From positions 434,001-498,000 of the forward strand of contig JACKHT010000001.1 in assembly GCA_020638855.1 (NCBI GenBank): a stretch of DNA of 64,000 nt, read 5' to 3'. This stretch comes from Planctomycetota bacterium. GTDB taxonomy: Bacteria > Planctomycetota > UBA1135 > GCA-002686595. The position numbers and the translations under genes are program-made. A model generated the notes under the pieces. It saw only the letters and a program-made list of their open reading frames with translations, did not search any database and was not told the origin of the DNA. Below are positions 1-9,032 of the stretch, piece after piece (the first letter of the stretch is position 1; every line of letters starts with the position of its first letter).

Positions 1-385
1 ATTGACCGTCAGCGGCCCCGACGCCTTGGCCAAGGCGCGGCTGTGCAGCGAGGTGGTGTGGAAGCGACTCGAATTCGACGGGTACACCTATTCCCCCGAG
101 GAACGCTTGGTCGAATACGTTGGCGCCGGCGTGTGCCATGCGGGCATGCTGCCCGCCGACACGCCCGAGCCCGCCGAAGTCGTGCTGCGCCTGGGGGTCA
201 AAGGTCCGGACCGTGAAAAGGTGGCCCGCTTCGGATCGGAGTTGGTTCCGCTCGTGACCAGTGGTCCGCCGGGAGTGACCGGTTTCGCCGGAGGGCGCCC
301 GAAGGCGACCGAGATCATTGGCTTCTGGCCAGCCCTGATGGACAAGTCCAAGATCGAAACCCGCGTGACCCTCTTCCAATCCTAG
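1..385 (+). CDS. AtuA-family protein, C-terminal part (partial)
   Basis: The frame is open from the left edge, so only about the last 127 residues are visible; the TTG at base 2 is not a credible start. The visible part, with a VTGFAGGRPK motif near the end, resembles the C-terminal half of acyclic terpene utilisation AtuA proteins (DUF1446 family). AtuA genes lie in catabolic clusters for acyclic terpenes or branched acyl-CoAs, but the biochemical role is poorly defined. The next gene begins 2 bases after the stop and encodes the small domain that often partners or is fused to AtuA, which supports the call. It heads a tight forward operon running to CorA. Confidence 0.7.
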   Translation, partial: LTVSGPDALAKARLCSEVVWKRLEFDGYTYSPEERLVEYVGAGVCHAGMLPADTPEPAEVVLRLGVKGPDREKVARFGSELVPLVTSGPPGVTGFAGGRPKATEIIGFWPALMDKSKIETRVTLFQS

Positions 386-387
386 CC

Positions 388-738
388 ATGCCCGTCGTAT
401 CGCTTTCCCGCATCGCTCAAGCCCGCTCCGGGGACAAGGGCGAAGGCTCCAACGTTGGGGTCATCGCCCGCTCCGAAGAGGCCTATCGCTTCCTCAAGCA
501 GCACCTCACCGCCGAAGTGGTCAAGGCCCACTTTGCGCAGGTCAACCACGGCAGCGTCCAGCGCTTCGAGGCCGACAACATGCGGGTCTTGAACTTCTTG
601 CTCGAGGACAGCCTAGGGGGCGGTGGATCGGCTTCGCTGATCACCGATGCCCAAGGCAAAACCCACGGACTGGCCATGTTGCGCCTCCAGATGGACGTGC
701 CCCAGGCCGTACTCGACGCGACCCCCCACCCCGCCTGA
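388..738 (+). CDS. AtuA-related small protein (ferredoxin-like fold domain)
   Basis: A 116-residue protein with the N-terminal motif ARSGDKGEGSNVGV, typical of the small domain found at the C-terminus of AtuA proteins or encoded separately beside them. It starts 2 bases after the AtuA stop, so the two are translationally linked and probably form one complex. No catalytic residues can be assigned. The next gene follows after 3 bases. The family call rests on motif recognition and on position directly after an AtuA gene. Confidence 0.68.
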   Translation: MPVVSLSRIAQARSGDKGEGSNVGVIARSEEAYRFLKQHLTAEVVKAHFAQVNHGSVQRFEADNMRVLNFLLEDSLGGGGSASLITDAQGKTHGLAMLRLQMDVPQAVLDATPHPA

Positions 739-741
739 CCC

Positions 742-1692
742 ATGGACGTGCTGCTCGAACTCCACGAAAAGGCGCGCAGGCTGGGTCGGCGCATCGTGTT
801 GCCCGAAGCGCACGACGAACGGGTCGTGCAGGCAGCGGGGCAATTGGCCGCCCAGGGACTGTGCAAGCCAGTCTTGATCGCAGCGCGGGGAATGGCTGCG
901 GTCCCAAGTGGCGTCGAGGTGATCGATCCCGCGCGCGATGGACGCATGGCCAGCTTTGCCGCCGCCCTGGTCGAAAGGCGCAAGCACAAAGGCATGACCC
1001 AAAGCGCGGCCCTCGCGCAGCTCCAGCAGCCCCTATCCTTTGGCGCGGCGCTGGTGGCTGCGGGCGATTGCGCCGGTGGCGTGGCGGGCTCGCTGGCCAG
1101 CACGGCCGACGTGTTGCGCGCGGCGCTGAGCGTGATCGGCACCGAGCCCGGGCTCAAGACCGTCAGCTCGTGCTTCCTGATGGTGCTGCCCGACCAAGCG
1201 TTCACCTATGGGGACTGCGGCGTGGTCCCCGATCCCAGCGCCGAACAATTGGCGGACATCGCCATCGCGACCGCGCAAAGCCACACGCGGCTCCTGGGGA
1301 CCACACCCAAGGTCGCCCTGCTTTCGTTTTCCTCGCACGGATCGGCCGAACACCCGCGCGTGGACAAGGTGCGCCAAGCCACAGCGCTGGTGCGCACCCG
1401 GGCTCCGGGGCTCACAGTCGACGGAGAATTGCAGGTGGACGCGGCGATCGTGCCCGAGGTGGCCCAGCGCAAAGCCCCGCGTTCGCCGCTCGGGGGTCGT
1501 GCCAACGTCCTGATTTTCCCCGATTTGGATTCGGGGAACATCGCCTACAAGCTCACGCAACGGCTGGCGGGGGCCCAAGCCATCGGCCCCTTGATCCAAG
1601 GCCTCGCACGCCCTTTCATGGACCTATCCCGGGGTTGCACGGTCCAAGACATCGTCAACGTCGCATGCATCGCCGCCATCCTAAGCCAATGA
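742..1692 (+). CDS. pta: Phosphate acetyltransferase (phosphotransacetylase)
   Basis: A 316-residue single-domain enzyme of the phosphate acetyl/butyryltransferase fold, the usual length for short Pta. It would interconvert acetyl-CoA plus phosphate with acetyl phosphate plus CoA in the cytosol. Visible family signatures are the N-terminal RIVLPEAHDERV strand-loop, SSCFLMVLPD, VVPDPSAEQLADIA and the C-terminal FPDLDSGNIAYKL segment. Phosphate butyryltransferase is the main alternative, but the VVPDP and SAEQLADIA motifs favour Pta. Acetate kinase is not beside it. The stop codon overlaps the start of the FKBP gene (ATGA), indicating translational coupling. Confidence 0.86.
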   Translation: MDVLLELHEKARRLGRRIVLPEAHDERVVQAAGQLAAQGLCKPVLIAARGMAAVPSGVEVIDPARDGRMASFAAALVERRKHKGMTQSAALAQLQQPLSFGAALVAAGDCAGGVAGSLASTADVLRAALSVIGTEPGLKTVSSCFLMVLPDQAFTYGDCGVVPDPSAEQLADIAIATAQSHTRLLGTTPKVALLSFSSHGSAEHPRVDKVRQATALVRTRAPGLTVDGELQVDAAIVPEVAQRKAPRSPLGGRANVLIFPDLDSGNIAYKLTQRLAGAQAIGPLIQGLARPFMDLSRGCTVQDIVNVACIAAILSQ

Positions 1693-2144
1693 CCTTGCCC
1701 CGACTCTCCTCGCTGTGTGCCCTGGCCCTGTGCTTTGGCTTCGGATCGTGCCAACTGCCGAGCTGGTACACCCAAGTCCCGGTGGCGCATCCCATCACCA
1801 CGACGCCCAGTGGGGTCCAGTACCAAGACGTGCTGCAGGGTTTGGGACCCGAGGTCACGCCCACGAGTGAAGTGACCTTGGACTATCGCGTGACGCTCAG
1901 CGACCAAACCGTGGTGGATTCGACCTACGATCGGGGCCAGGCATTGACCTTCCCCATGGGATCCGCGCCGATCTTGGGGTGGGAAGAAGCGCTCTTGGGG
2001 ATGCGCGCTGGAGGCCGACGGGTGGCCGAGATCCCTCCCGCTTTGGGCTACGGCGAAGAAGGCATTGAGGGTCTCGTGCCTCCCAACGCCAGCCTCTTGT
2101 GCGAGTTCGAGATGCTCGAAGTGGCCGATCCACGGCCCGAATAG
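1689..2144 (+). CDS. FKBP-type peptidyl-prolyl isomerase, lipoprotein
   Basis: A 151-residue protein with an N-terminal hydrophobic signal ending in FGFGSC (lipobox-like, Cys at about residue 20), followed by one FKBP domain. Family features are TLDYRVTLSDQTVVDSTYDRG, the loop around LGWEEALLGMRAGG, and the GYGEEGI and VPPNASLLCEFEML segments. It would catalyse proline isomerisation on exported proteins, anchored in a membrane. The frame is open far upstream, but ATG 1689 overlaps the Pta stop and is the only start that leaves a proper signal peptide. Confidence 0.82.
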   Translation: MTLPRLSSLCALALCFGFGSCQLPSWYTQVPVAHPITTTPSGVQYQDVLQGLGPEVTPTSEVTLDYRVTLSDQTVVDSTYDRGQALTFPMGSAPILGWEEALLGMRAGGRRVAEIPPALGYGEEGIEGLVPPNASLLCEFEMLEVADPRPE

Positions 2145-2146
2145 CC

Positions 2147-2458
2147 GTGGCCGCTCGCAAAGAGCCCCCAACCGATTGGGAGCGGGAAATCGACCTGCAC
2201 GGGCTGAACATCGAACGGGCGCAGCGGCGCTTGGGGCAGGACCTCTACATGGCCCGCGCTCGGGGCGAGCGAACCGTGGTCGTCATCACCGGCAAGGGTT
2301 GGAACAGCCGCGGGGGCACCGGAGTCCTGCGCCCAGCCGTTGAGCGCTGGTTGCGGGGCCCGGATGGGCAGGCCTTGGGTGTCCATTCGTTAGAGTCCAT
2401 TGCCAAGGACGGGGCATGGCGGGTACACCTGTTGCCGGTGGGAAGCCAGCCCACTTGA
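2147..2458 (+). CDS. Smr-domain protein
   Basis: A 103-residue stand-alone Smr domain. The hallmark IDLHG motif is near residues 14-18 and the GKG motif is in ITGKGWNSRGGTGVLRP. Smr domains are nicking endonuclease or RNase-like modules related to the MutS2 C-terminus; the substrate here is unknown. I place the start at GTG 2147, two bases after the FKBP stop, because longer upstream starts would overlap the FKBP gene without adding domain sequence. It sits inside the forward operon. Confidence 0.8.
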   Translation: MAARKEPPTDWEREIDLHGLNIERAQRRLGQDLYMARARGERTVVVITGKGWNSRGGTGVLRPAVERWLRGPDGQALGVHSLESIAKDGAWRVHLLPVGSQPT

Positions 2459-2462
2459 TTCC

Positions 2463-3044
2463 ATGCGCTACCTCGTCCTTGCCCTGCTGTTCGTGCTCGC
2501 CGCCTGCCAATCCGGAGGGGTGCGCCCCGAAAAGCAATACAAGGCGGTGCTCAAGGAGCTCCGCGGGGAGGGCGGCACCCAAGGGCTGCGCGAAGGCGGC
2601 CGCGAAAAACTCGAGTCGCTGTACGTGACCATTGAGCAATGGGCAGCGGACGGGCTCTTGGCCTCGGCCAGCGACAAGCTGTGGGCAGCGGCCAGCCTGA
2701 TCCATGCGGAATCGCCCGAACGCGTTGGCCTTGCGCTGCAATTGGCGCAGCAAGCGGCCATGGATGGCGAACAGAGAGCCCACGCGATCGTGGCCCAGGC
2801 CATCGACAAGCGCGCGCTCCAGGAAGGCCGCCCGCAAACCTACGGAACCCAGTACGTCTACCACACCCACCCGGGGATTTGGGTGCTGTACGACTTGGAT
2901 CCCAGCACCACCGACGAGGATCGGGCCGCAGTCGGTGTGCCTCCGCTCAAAGAGCTCCTCGCCCTGGTGCAGCGGCTCAACGAACAACGCCAGGACGACT
3001 TGCTCAAGTGGGCGGACGAAAACCGGGCGGGGCCTCCTCGCTAG
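2463..3044 (+). CDS. Lipoprotein of unknown function
   Basis: A 193-residue protein with a clear lipoprotein signal: MRYLVLALLFVLAAC gives a lipobox with Cys at residue 15. The mature part is mostly helical and alanine/glutamine-rich, with a region (about residues 60-120) that reads like a helical repeat. The C-terminal third contains YVYHTHPGIWVLYDLDPSTT and then a charged helix. I do not recognise the family. It lies 4 bases after the Smr gene and 7 bases before the asparaginase, so it is co-transcribed with both. Confidence 0.7.
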   Translation: MRYLVLALLFVLAACQSGGVRPEKQYKAVLKELRGEGGTQGLREGGREKLESLYVTIEQWAADGLLASASDKLWAAASLIHAESPERVGLALQLAQQAAMDGEQRAHAIVAQAIDKRALQEGRPQTYGTQYVYHTHPGIWVLYDLDPSTTDEDRAAVGVPPLKELLALVQRLNEQRQDDLLKWADENRAGPPR

Positions 3045-3051
3045 ACACACC

Positions 3052-4086
3052 ATGGGCAAGCGGCGAATCTACGTGGCCTATGTGGGCGGAACGATCGGCA
3101 TGCGGAACACCCCCCGGGGATTCGCGCCGGCGCCGGGTTTCTTGGCCCAACAGTTGGCCGAGAACCCGTTGCTACGCTCGCCCGAATTGCCGGAGTTCGT
3201 GCTGAAGGAGTACGACCCGCTGCTCGACAGCTCGAACATGGGCCCCGGAGATTGGCTGCGCATCGCCGAAGACATCCGCGTACAGATTGACCAGTTCGAC
3301 GGAGTGCTGGTCATCCATGGCACCGACACCATGGCGTACACTGCGGCGGCCTTGAGCTTCATGCTCGAGAACCTGGGCAAGCCCGTGATCATCACCGGAT
3401 CGCAGATGCCACTGTGCCGCATCCGGAGCGACGGCTTCGACAACCTGATCACTTCGCTGATCCTGCTCGAACGCTACGCCGATCGCATTGCGGAGGTCTG
3501 CGTGTACTTTGGCGGTCGCTTCTTGCGCGGCAATCGCTCGAAGAAAATCGATGGTGAGTTCTTTGCTGCGTTCGACTCCCCCAACTTGCCGCGACTGGGC
3601 ACGGTGGGCATCGATTTTGAACTGAATTGGGACTTGATCCGGCCCCCGATCCCGGGTCGTGCGCCGCTGCGCGTGCAGGTCATTGGCGATGCCACCGTGG
3701 CCGCCTTCCGCCTGTTCCCGGGGCTCAAGGCGGAATCGCTTGGGCACATGCTCGAGAGCGTCCAAGGCCTGGTGCTCGAATGCTACGGTTCGGGCAATGC
3801 CCCCCACCGCGACAAGGCTTTCATGGAAGTCCTGCGCCAAGCCACGGCCCGCGGTGTGGTGATCGTGGATGTGCCCCAGCCCATTCATGGGTGTGCGGAC
3901 TTGTCGTTGTACGAAACGGGCCAGGCGCTGCTCGATGTGGGTGTGATTTCGGGGTTTGATATGACCCCCGAGGCTGCCTTGGCCAAGCTCTTGTACTTGC
4001 TGGCCCGCGAGGATTCCGTCGAGCAGGTGCGCGCTCTGATGCAAACGGACCTGCGCGGCGAGCTTTCGTTGCCCGAACCTGGATAG
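3052..4086 (+). CDS. ansA: Type I L-asparaginase
   Basis: A 344-residue cytoplasmic asparaginase, hydrolysing L-asparagine to aspartate and ammonia. The first catalytic threonine sits in YVGGTIGM near residue 14 and the second in VIHGTDTMAYTA near residue 88, followed by VIITGSQMPL. The absence of a signal peptide and the sequence style fit AnsA-type (type I) rather than periplasmic type II enzymes. The open frame extends to 2704, but ATG 3052 directly precedes the catalytic strand and follows the previous stop by 7 bases. It is co-transcribed with corA. Confidence 0.88.
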   Translation: MGKRRIYVAYVGGTIGMRNTPRGFAPAPGFLAQQLAENPLLRSPELPEFVLKEYDPLLDSSNMGPGDWLRIAEDIRVQIDQFDGVLVIHGTDTMAYTAAALSFMLENLGKPVIITGSQMPLCRIRSDGFDNLITSLILLERYADRIAEVCVYFGGRFLRGNRSKKIDGEFFAAFDSPNLPRLGTVGIDFELNWDLIRPPIPGRAPLRVQVIGDATVAAFRLFPGLKAESLGHMLESVQGLVLECYGSGNAPHRDKAFMEVLRQATARGVVIVDVPQPIHGCADLSLYETGQALLDVGVISGFDMTPEAALAKLLYLLAREDSVEQVRALMQTDLRGELSLPEPG

Positions 4087-4093
4087 GAATCCC

Positions 4094-5182
4094 ATGGCCC
4101 TCTTTCGACGCCGCTACACCGCGCCTGGCGCGGCCCCCGGGACCCTAAGCGAAGGCCCCGCCGGTGCGGTCGTCCAGGTGATTTGCCACTCGTTCGATCT
4201 GGAAACGTGGCAGCGTTCCGAACCGACCGCGGTGGCGGACGTGGTGGCCCTGCGCGATCCCAAGAAAACCCTGTGGATCGAAGTCCAAGGCCTTGGCGAT
4301 GGATCCTGGGTGCAGGAGCTGGGTGCGGCCCTGGGCATCCACCCGCTGGCCGTCTCGGACATGCACAACGTGGGGCAACGCCCCAAGGTCGACCCCTACG
4401 ACAACGGCATCTTCGTGGTGCTGCGGCACTTGATCGCGCGCCGGGACGAGCCCTTGGAATGGCAGCAAGTCAGCATGTTCCTGGGGGGCGACTTTGTGCT
4501 CAGCGTCCAGGAAGGTCCGTCGGAAGTGCTGCGGCCGATCGAGCAGCGGATCTCGGAAGGGCGCCAGCTGATCCGCTCCAATGGGCCCGACTACCTTTTG
4601 TCTTGCCTCATCGATGCCGTGGTCGACGCCTACTTCCCCATTTTGGAAACCTGGGGCGTGCACCTGGAATGGCTCGAAGACCAGGTCTTGGAAGGACACC
4701 ACGAAGGCTTGCTCGAACAGCTCTACCGTACCCGGCGGAACTTGGCCACCTTGCACCGTGCCGCGCTTCCGATGCGCAGCGCGCTCGATCGGATGACCCA
4801 GGACGACACCCTGGGATTCACGAGCCTGACTCGTTTGCACCTGCGCGACGCCGCCGACCATGCCAACCAGGTGGTGGACGTGGATTCGAGCTACCGCGAC
4901 CTTTCCACCAGCCTGATCGACGTGCACCTTTCGATTTTGGGGCAGCGCACAAATGAGTCGATGCGGCTCCTGACGGTGATTGCAACGGTCTTCATCCTCC
5001 TGACCTTCTTTGTGGGGCTGTACGGGATGAACTTCGACACAAGCCAGCCTTGGAACATGCCCGAGCTGCATTCGCCCTATGGCTACCCACTGTTTCTGTT
5101 GTTTTGCTTCGTGGTCGCCAGCACCCTGATGTACGTGTTCTACCGCTTGGGGTGGCTGGGCAGGCACCGAGGCCCAAACTAG
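4094..5182 (+). CDS. corA: CorA-family magnesium/divalent-cation transporter
   Basis: A 362-residue CorA channel of normal length. A long N-terminal cytoplasmic domain is followed by two transmembrane helices at the C-terminus (about residues 295-317 and 333-352). The selectivity motif GMN is at residues 311-313 in VGLYGMNFD. The motif is intact, so Mg2+ (or Co2+/Ni2+) transport is likely. It is the last gene of the forward operon that begins before the window; a 223-base gap follows. Confidence 0.9.
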   Translation: MALFRRRYTAPGAAPGTLSEGPAGAVVQVICHSFDLETWQRSEPTAVADVVALRDPKKTLWIEVQGLGDGSWVQELGAALGIHPLAVSDMHNVGQRPKVDPYDNGIFVVLRHLIARRDEPLEWQQVSMFLGGDFVLSVQEGPSEVLRPIEQRISEGRQLIRSNGPDYLLSCLIDAVVDAYFPILETWGVHLEWLEDQVLEGHHEGLLEQLYRTRRNLATLHRAALPMRSALDRMTQDDTLGFTSLTRLHLRDAADHANQVVDVDSSYRDLSTSLIDVHLSILGQRTNESMRLLTVIATVFILLTFFVGLYGMNFDTSQPWNMPELHSPYGYPLFLLFCFVVASTLMYVFYRLGWLGRHRGPN

Positions 5183-5205
5183 CGGCCAAACCCATCGCCC
5201 CCCGC

Positions 5206-5237
5206 CAAACGGTTGTCAAACGGTTGCCAAACGGTTG
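5206..5237 (+). repeat. Three 10-bp direct repeats at 11-bp spacing
   Basis: CAAACGGTTG occurs at 5206-5215, 5217-5226 and 5228-5237, separated by single bases (T, C). Each unit is itself close to a dyad (CAA...TTG). The period of about one helical turn would place three sites on one face of the DNA. They lie 168 bases before the mechanosensitive channel gene, in the only intergenic space between it and the corA operon. Confidence 0.75.
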
Positions 5238-5405
5238 GTGGACAAGGCACCCGGCTTCTTACCGGCCAAAGCCGCCAACGAGCGAAACCATGGCAGCCCT
5301 TGGGCAAAATCGGCCCCGTTGGCTTTCCCGGCAAAGTTCGCCAATGGGTCTGTGACCTGGCTGGTTCCCTGCGGCTAGACTGACCCGGTTCCCTCGCTCA
5401 CCGCT

Positions 5406-8400
5406 ATGTGGCTCACTTCGCTGTTTGGTCTGTTGTTTGTTTTGGCCCTTCCCCAGGGGGAGGCCACGGTTCCCGCTCCGACTCCCATTACGGCTAAGGA
5501 AATCCAGCAAGCCCTCGAAGGTTTGCATGGGGACGAAGCCACCGTGCAAGAGCAGCGCGAATTCTACGAGCGGGCTGCAAGCTTCCTCGCCCAGGCCGAG
5601 GAGCTGCGCAACCAAGCCGAACAGTTCCAAAACGATGCCAAAGCGGTGCCCGGCCGCAAGGAGGCATTGGAAGCCCAGCGGGCGGTGCTGCCCAACGAAG
5701 GTGCATCGGAAGACTTCAGCGGCTTGACGTTGGCTGAACTCGAGTCGCGCTTGGCTCAAGCCCAAGCGGACCTCAAGCAACTTCGCGACGAGAAGGCCTT
5801 GTGGAAGAGCCGCTCCGACGGGCGTCCCGCACGCATCCAAGCGTTGCCCGAGGAGATCGCCAAAACCAAACAGGACGCCATCAACAACCAGGACGCCCAA
5901 GTAGCCCTGAGTCTCGAGGCGCGCGCAGGTGCCCAGGGGATCCAATGGCAAGCGCAAGCGCAGGCCATCCAAGCCCGGCTCGATGCGCTCGAGGCCGAGC
6001 TGCACTTCCAGGAAGCCCAGCGCGATCTCGACCCACTGCTAGCAGACCGCTACCAGCGACAAGAACGCCAATTGGAAACGACGGTCGCCACCTTGCAAGG
6101 CTTGGTGGCCGATCGGCGCAGCGCCGAAGCAGACGCAACGGCGGCGGCTGCGACCCGCCGTGCCCAAGAAATCCAGCAAAGGGAGCCCAAACTGGCCTCG
6201 TTGGCGGCGGACATCGAGAGGCTCGCCGCTATGCGAACGGGCTCGGGCGGCTTGCCCCAACGCATCACCAACGCCGAGCGGAGCTTGAAGAGCAGCGAGG
6301 CCAAACTGATCGAAATCCGCAGCCGCTTCGAATCCACCAGCAAGCGCATGCGGGTCGCGGGTTTGACCGAGAGCATGGGCCGCATCCTGAGCAAAGAATT
6401 CGAGTGGCTGGAAAATCCGCGCGAATTGCACCGGCGTGGGATCGAACGCCGCGAAGTCCTCTCCCAATGCGAGCTGCAGCTGCTCGACATGAAAGAGGAG
6501 CGCGAAAAGAGCGGGGACCCCAACCTGGCCTACCAGAGCATTCTGGCAACCTTGGGCGTGGAGAACCCCAACGATGACATCGCCCAGATCTGCCTGAAGC
6601 TGGTCAATCATCAACGGGAACTGCAAGACCAGGTGATCGAGGATCTCAAAACCCTCAGCTCCTCGCTGACCCGTTTGCAGTCGATCCAAAACGACATCGA
6701 GACCAGTTCGAACACCTACCGGTCGTACATCGAGAGCCGCATCCTTTGGGTGCGCAGCGCGGGCAACGCCTTGACGGGCGGGATGAACAGCCTGCCCGCC
6801 CAGAGCTGGGCTTGGAGCATGGCTTGGATCCAGTGGTCCAGTTGGAGCTACTTGGTCCCCGCCATCCTCAACAACTCGGGTACCACGGTCTTCGTGGGAC
6901 TCATGCTGCTGATCCTGCTCGCCGGGCGGCCCTTCTTGGTGCGCAAGCGCGAGGAAATGACCAAAGCTGTGCGGTCGCGCCGTTCCGACCGTTTCTTGCT
7001 CACCGTTCGCGCCCTAGTGCAGACGCTGCTGCTGACGATGTGGGGCCCCCTACTGCTTTGGTACGCGGGAATCATCCTGTCGCATTCAGCGCTCCTGGCC
7101 GAATCGGCGCGGGTCGCCGAAGTCGAAAGCAACGCCAACTACGGATCGATCCTAGGCCAGGGTATGGGTAGCGCGCTGGCTGACTACGCGGCCATCCTGT
7201 GGGTGCTGTCGTTCCTGTACCACTTGGTCTGGGAAAAGGGGGTGGGCGAAGTCCACTTCCGCTGGAACCCCCAAACCACCGCCTTGGTGCGGCGCCACCT
7301 GCGTTGGTTTGTACCCATCGTGGTGGTATCTGGGCTCGTGTCCCAAAGCCTCAACGCCCAGGATTTGGTCGCCCCGAGCGGCACCTTGGACGTGGCGGGC
7401 CAATCCGAAACCGTGGGCCGCCTGGCATTTTGCATCGTCATGTTGAGTTTGGCGGTCTTCCTGCGCGCCATGGGCCAAAAGGACAGCCCGCTCTGGACGC
7501 TCACTTTGCAGCGCAAACCTGGAATCATGATCCGGGTGCACTCGCTGTGGACTTCCGCGGCCGTGTTGATTCCGTTGGCCTTGTTGGTCATGGCCTTGCT
7601 TGGTTTCTACTACACCGCCCTCAAGCTGCAAGGCAACTTGATGTGGTCTTTGGCCATGGGGCTTGGGTTGGTGTTGGTGCACTCGCTGCTATTGCGCTGG
7701 CTGAACATCACGCGCTGGCGACTTGCTGTCTCCCAGGCCCGCGAAAAGGCCAAGTTGCGCGCCCAGGCCCAAGCCGAAGCCGCAGCCGAAAACGCGGAAT
7801 CGACCATCCAGATTGCCTTTGACGAGGCGGCCGTGGACTTGCCCGCCCTCGACACACAAACCCGCCAGTTGTTCCGCAGCGGGGTCACCCTAAGCGCGAT
7901 TTTGGGGCTGTACTTCATATGGGCCAGCGCCCTACCGGCCCTCAAGGGTTTGGACAACGTGCAGTTGTGGCCCGAACTGCGCATCTTGAGCTCCGAGCAA
8001 CAGATCGATCCGTCCTGGAACATGGGCACTTCGACGGCGGCGGGAAGCACCGAAGTCCCTACGGCCCCCGCAGGCTCCGCCCCTGCCCCAACTCAAGCGC
8101 CGTCCGAAGTGGATCTGATGCCTTCCAGCCCAATGGCGATGGCAACACCCCATGCCACGGCCGACAACCAAGGTGGCAACGGACTGCCCAGTTCGCTCAC
8201 GCTCGGCGATGTGATCCTGGCGATCTTGATCTTGTTGCTGATGGGGGCCGCAGCGCGCAACCTTCCCGGCTTGCTAGAGATCTCGTTGCTCCAACGCTTG
8301 CCCCTCGACAGCGGATCGCGCTATGCCGTTGCCACGCTGGTTCGCTACTTGATCTTCATCATCGGTATCAGCGCGGCCTCGAGCACCCTAGGCCTGGGTT

Positions 8401-9023
8401 GGGATCGAATCCAGTGGCTCGTGGCTGCGTTGACCTTTGGCCTGGCATTCGGCCTGCAGGAGATCTTTGCCAACTTCGTGTCGGGCTTGATCATCCTGCT
8501 GGAGCGCCCCATTCGAGTTGGGGACGTGGTGACCGTTGGCACCACCGAGGGTGTGGTGACGCGCCTAAGAATGCGCGCCACCACCGTCCAGGACTGGGAT
8601 CGGCGCGAGCTTCTCGTGCCCAACAAAGAATTCATCACCACCAGCGTGATCAACTGGACCCTGACCGACCCGATCACGCGCCTGATACTGAAGGTCGGGG
8701 TCGCCTACGGCTCCGACATCGACAAGACACGCTCGCTGCTGCTCAAGATCGCCAAGAACAACCCCCATGTGGTCGACGCGCCTTCGCCATCCGTGGTGTT
8801 CCGCCAGTTCGGGGACAGCACGTTGGACTTCGAACTGCGCGTGTTCATCGCCAGCCGCGACAATTGGCCGGCTGCGGTCGACACGATCAACTCCGCCATC
8901 GACAAGAACTTCCGCGAAAACGCGATCGAAATCGCCTTCCCGCAGCGGGACTTGCACATCCGATCGGGGCTGGAGTTCCTTGGGCACCAAACCCAGCCGA
9001 ACCCTGTGGCCCCCCCGTCCTAG
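5406..9023 (+). CDS. MscK/KefA-like mechanosensitive ion channel
   Basis: A 1205-residue inner-membrane channel that would open under membrane tension and release solutes. It starts with a signal peptide (MWLTSLFGLLFVLALP). Residues about 25-440 are a very charged, Gln/Ala/Glu-rich coiled-coil domain expected in the periplasm. Several membrane segments follow, with a Pro/Ala/Thr-rich linker near residues 870-920. The MscS core is at about residues 940-1190: the pore-lining segment WLVAALTFGLAFGLQEIFA, the RPIRVGDVVTVG beta-domain entry, and VPNKEFITTSVINWT. Its size and layout match MscK/MscM rather than small MscS. A TAGACT hexamer at 5373 may be its -10 element. Confidence 0.85.
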   Translation: MWLTSLFGLLFVLALPQGEATVPAPTPITAKEIQQALEGLHGDEATVQEQREFYERAASFLAQAEELRNQAEQFQNDAKAVPGRKEALEAQRAVLPNEGASEDFSGLTLAELESRLAQAQADLKQLRDEKALWKSRSDGRPARIQALPEEIAKTKQDAINNQDAQVALSLEARAGAQGIQWQAQAQAIQARLDALEAELHFQEAQRDLDPLLADRYQRQERQLETTVATLQGLVADRRSAEADATAAAATRRAQEIQQREPKLASLAADIERLAAMRTGSGGLPQRITNAERSLKSSEAKLIEIRSRFESTSKRMRVAGLTESMGRILSKEFEWLENPRELHRRGIERREVLSQCELQLLDMKEEREKSGDPNLAYQSILATLGVENPNDDIAQICLKLVNHQRELQDQVIEDLKTLSSSLTRLQSIQNDIETSSNTYRSYIESRILWVRSAGNALTGGMNSLPAQSWAWSMAWIQWSSWSYLVPAILNNSGTTVFVGLMLLILLAGRPFLVRKREEMTKAVRSRRSDRFLLTVRALVQTLLLTMWGPLLLWYAGIILSHSALLAESARVAEVESNANYGSILGQGMGSALADYAAILWVLSFLYHLVWEKGVGEVHFRWNPQTTALVRRHLRWFVPIVVVSGLVSQSLNAQDLVAPSGTLDVAGQSETVGRLAFCIVMLSLAVFLRAMGQKDSPLWTLTLQRKPGIMIRVHSLWTSAAVLIPLALLVMALLGFYYTALKLQGNLMWSLAMGLGLVLVHSLLLRWLNITRWRLAVSQAREKAKLRAQAQAEAAAENAESTIQIAFDEAAVDLPALDTQTRQLFRSGVTLSAILGLYFIWASALPALKGLDNVQLWPELRILSSEQQIDPSWNMGTSTAAGSTEVPTAPAGSAPAPTQAPSEVDLMPSSPMAMATPHATADNQGGNGLPSSLTLGDVILAILILLLMGAAARNLPGLLEISLLQRLPLDSGSRYAVATLVRYLIFIIGISAASSTLGLGWDRIQWLVAALTFGLAFGLQEIFANFVSGLIILLERPIRVGDVVTVGTTEGVVTRLRMRATTVQDWDRRELLVPNKEFITTSVINWTLTDPITRLILKVGVAYGSDIDKTRSLLLKIAKNNPHVVDAPSPSVVFRQFGDSTLDFELRVFIASRDNWPAAVDTINSAIDKNFRENAIEIAFPQRDLHIRSGLEFLGHQTQPNPVAPPS

Positions 9024-9032
9024 CGATTGGGA

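Noticed and set aside
861..2144. 427-codon open frame covering the FKBP gene
   Set aside because: The first 276 codons are a shadow of pta in another frame; the real FKBP gene starts at ATG 1689 with a signal peptide.
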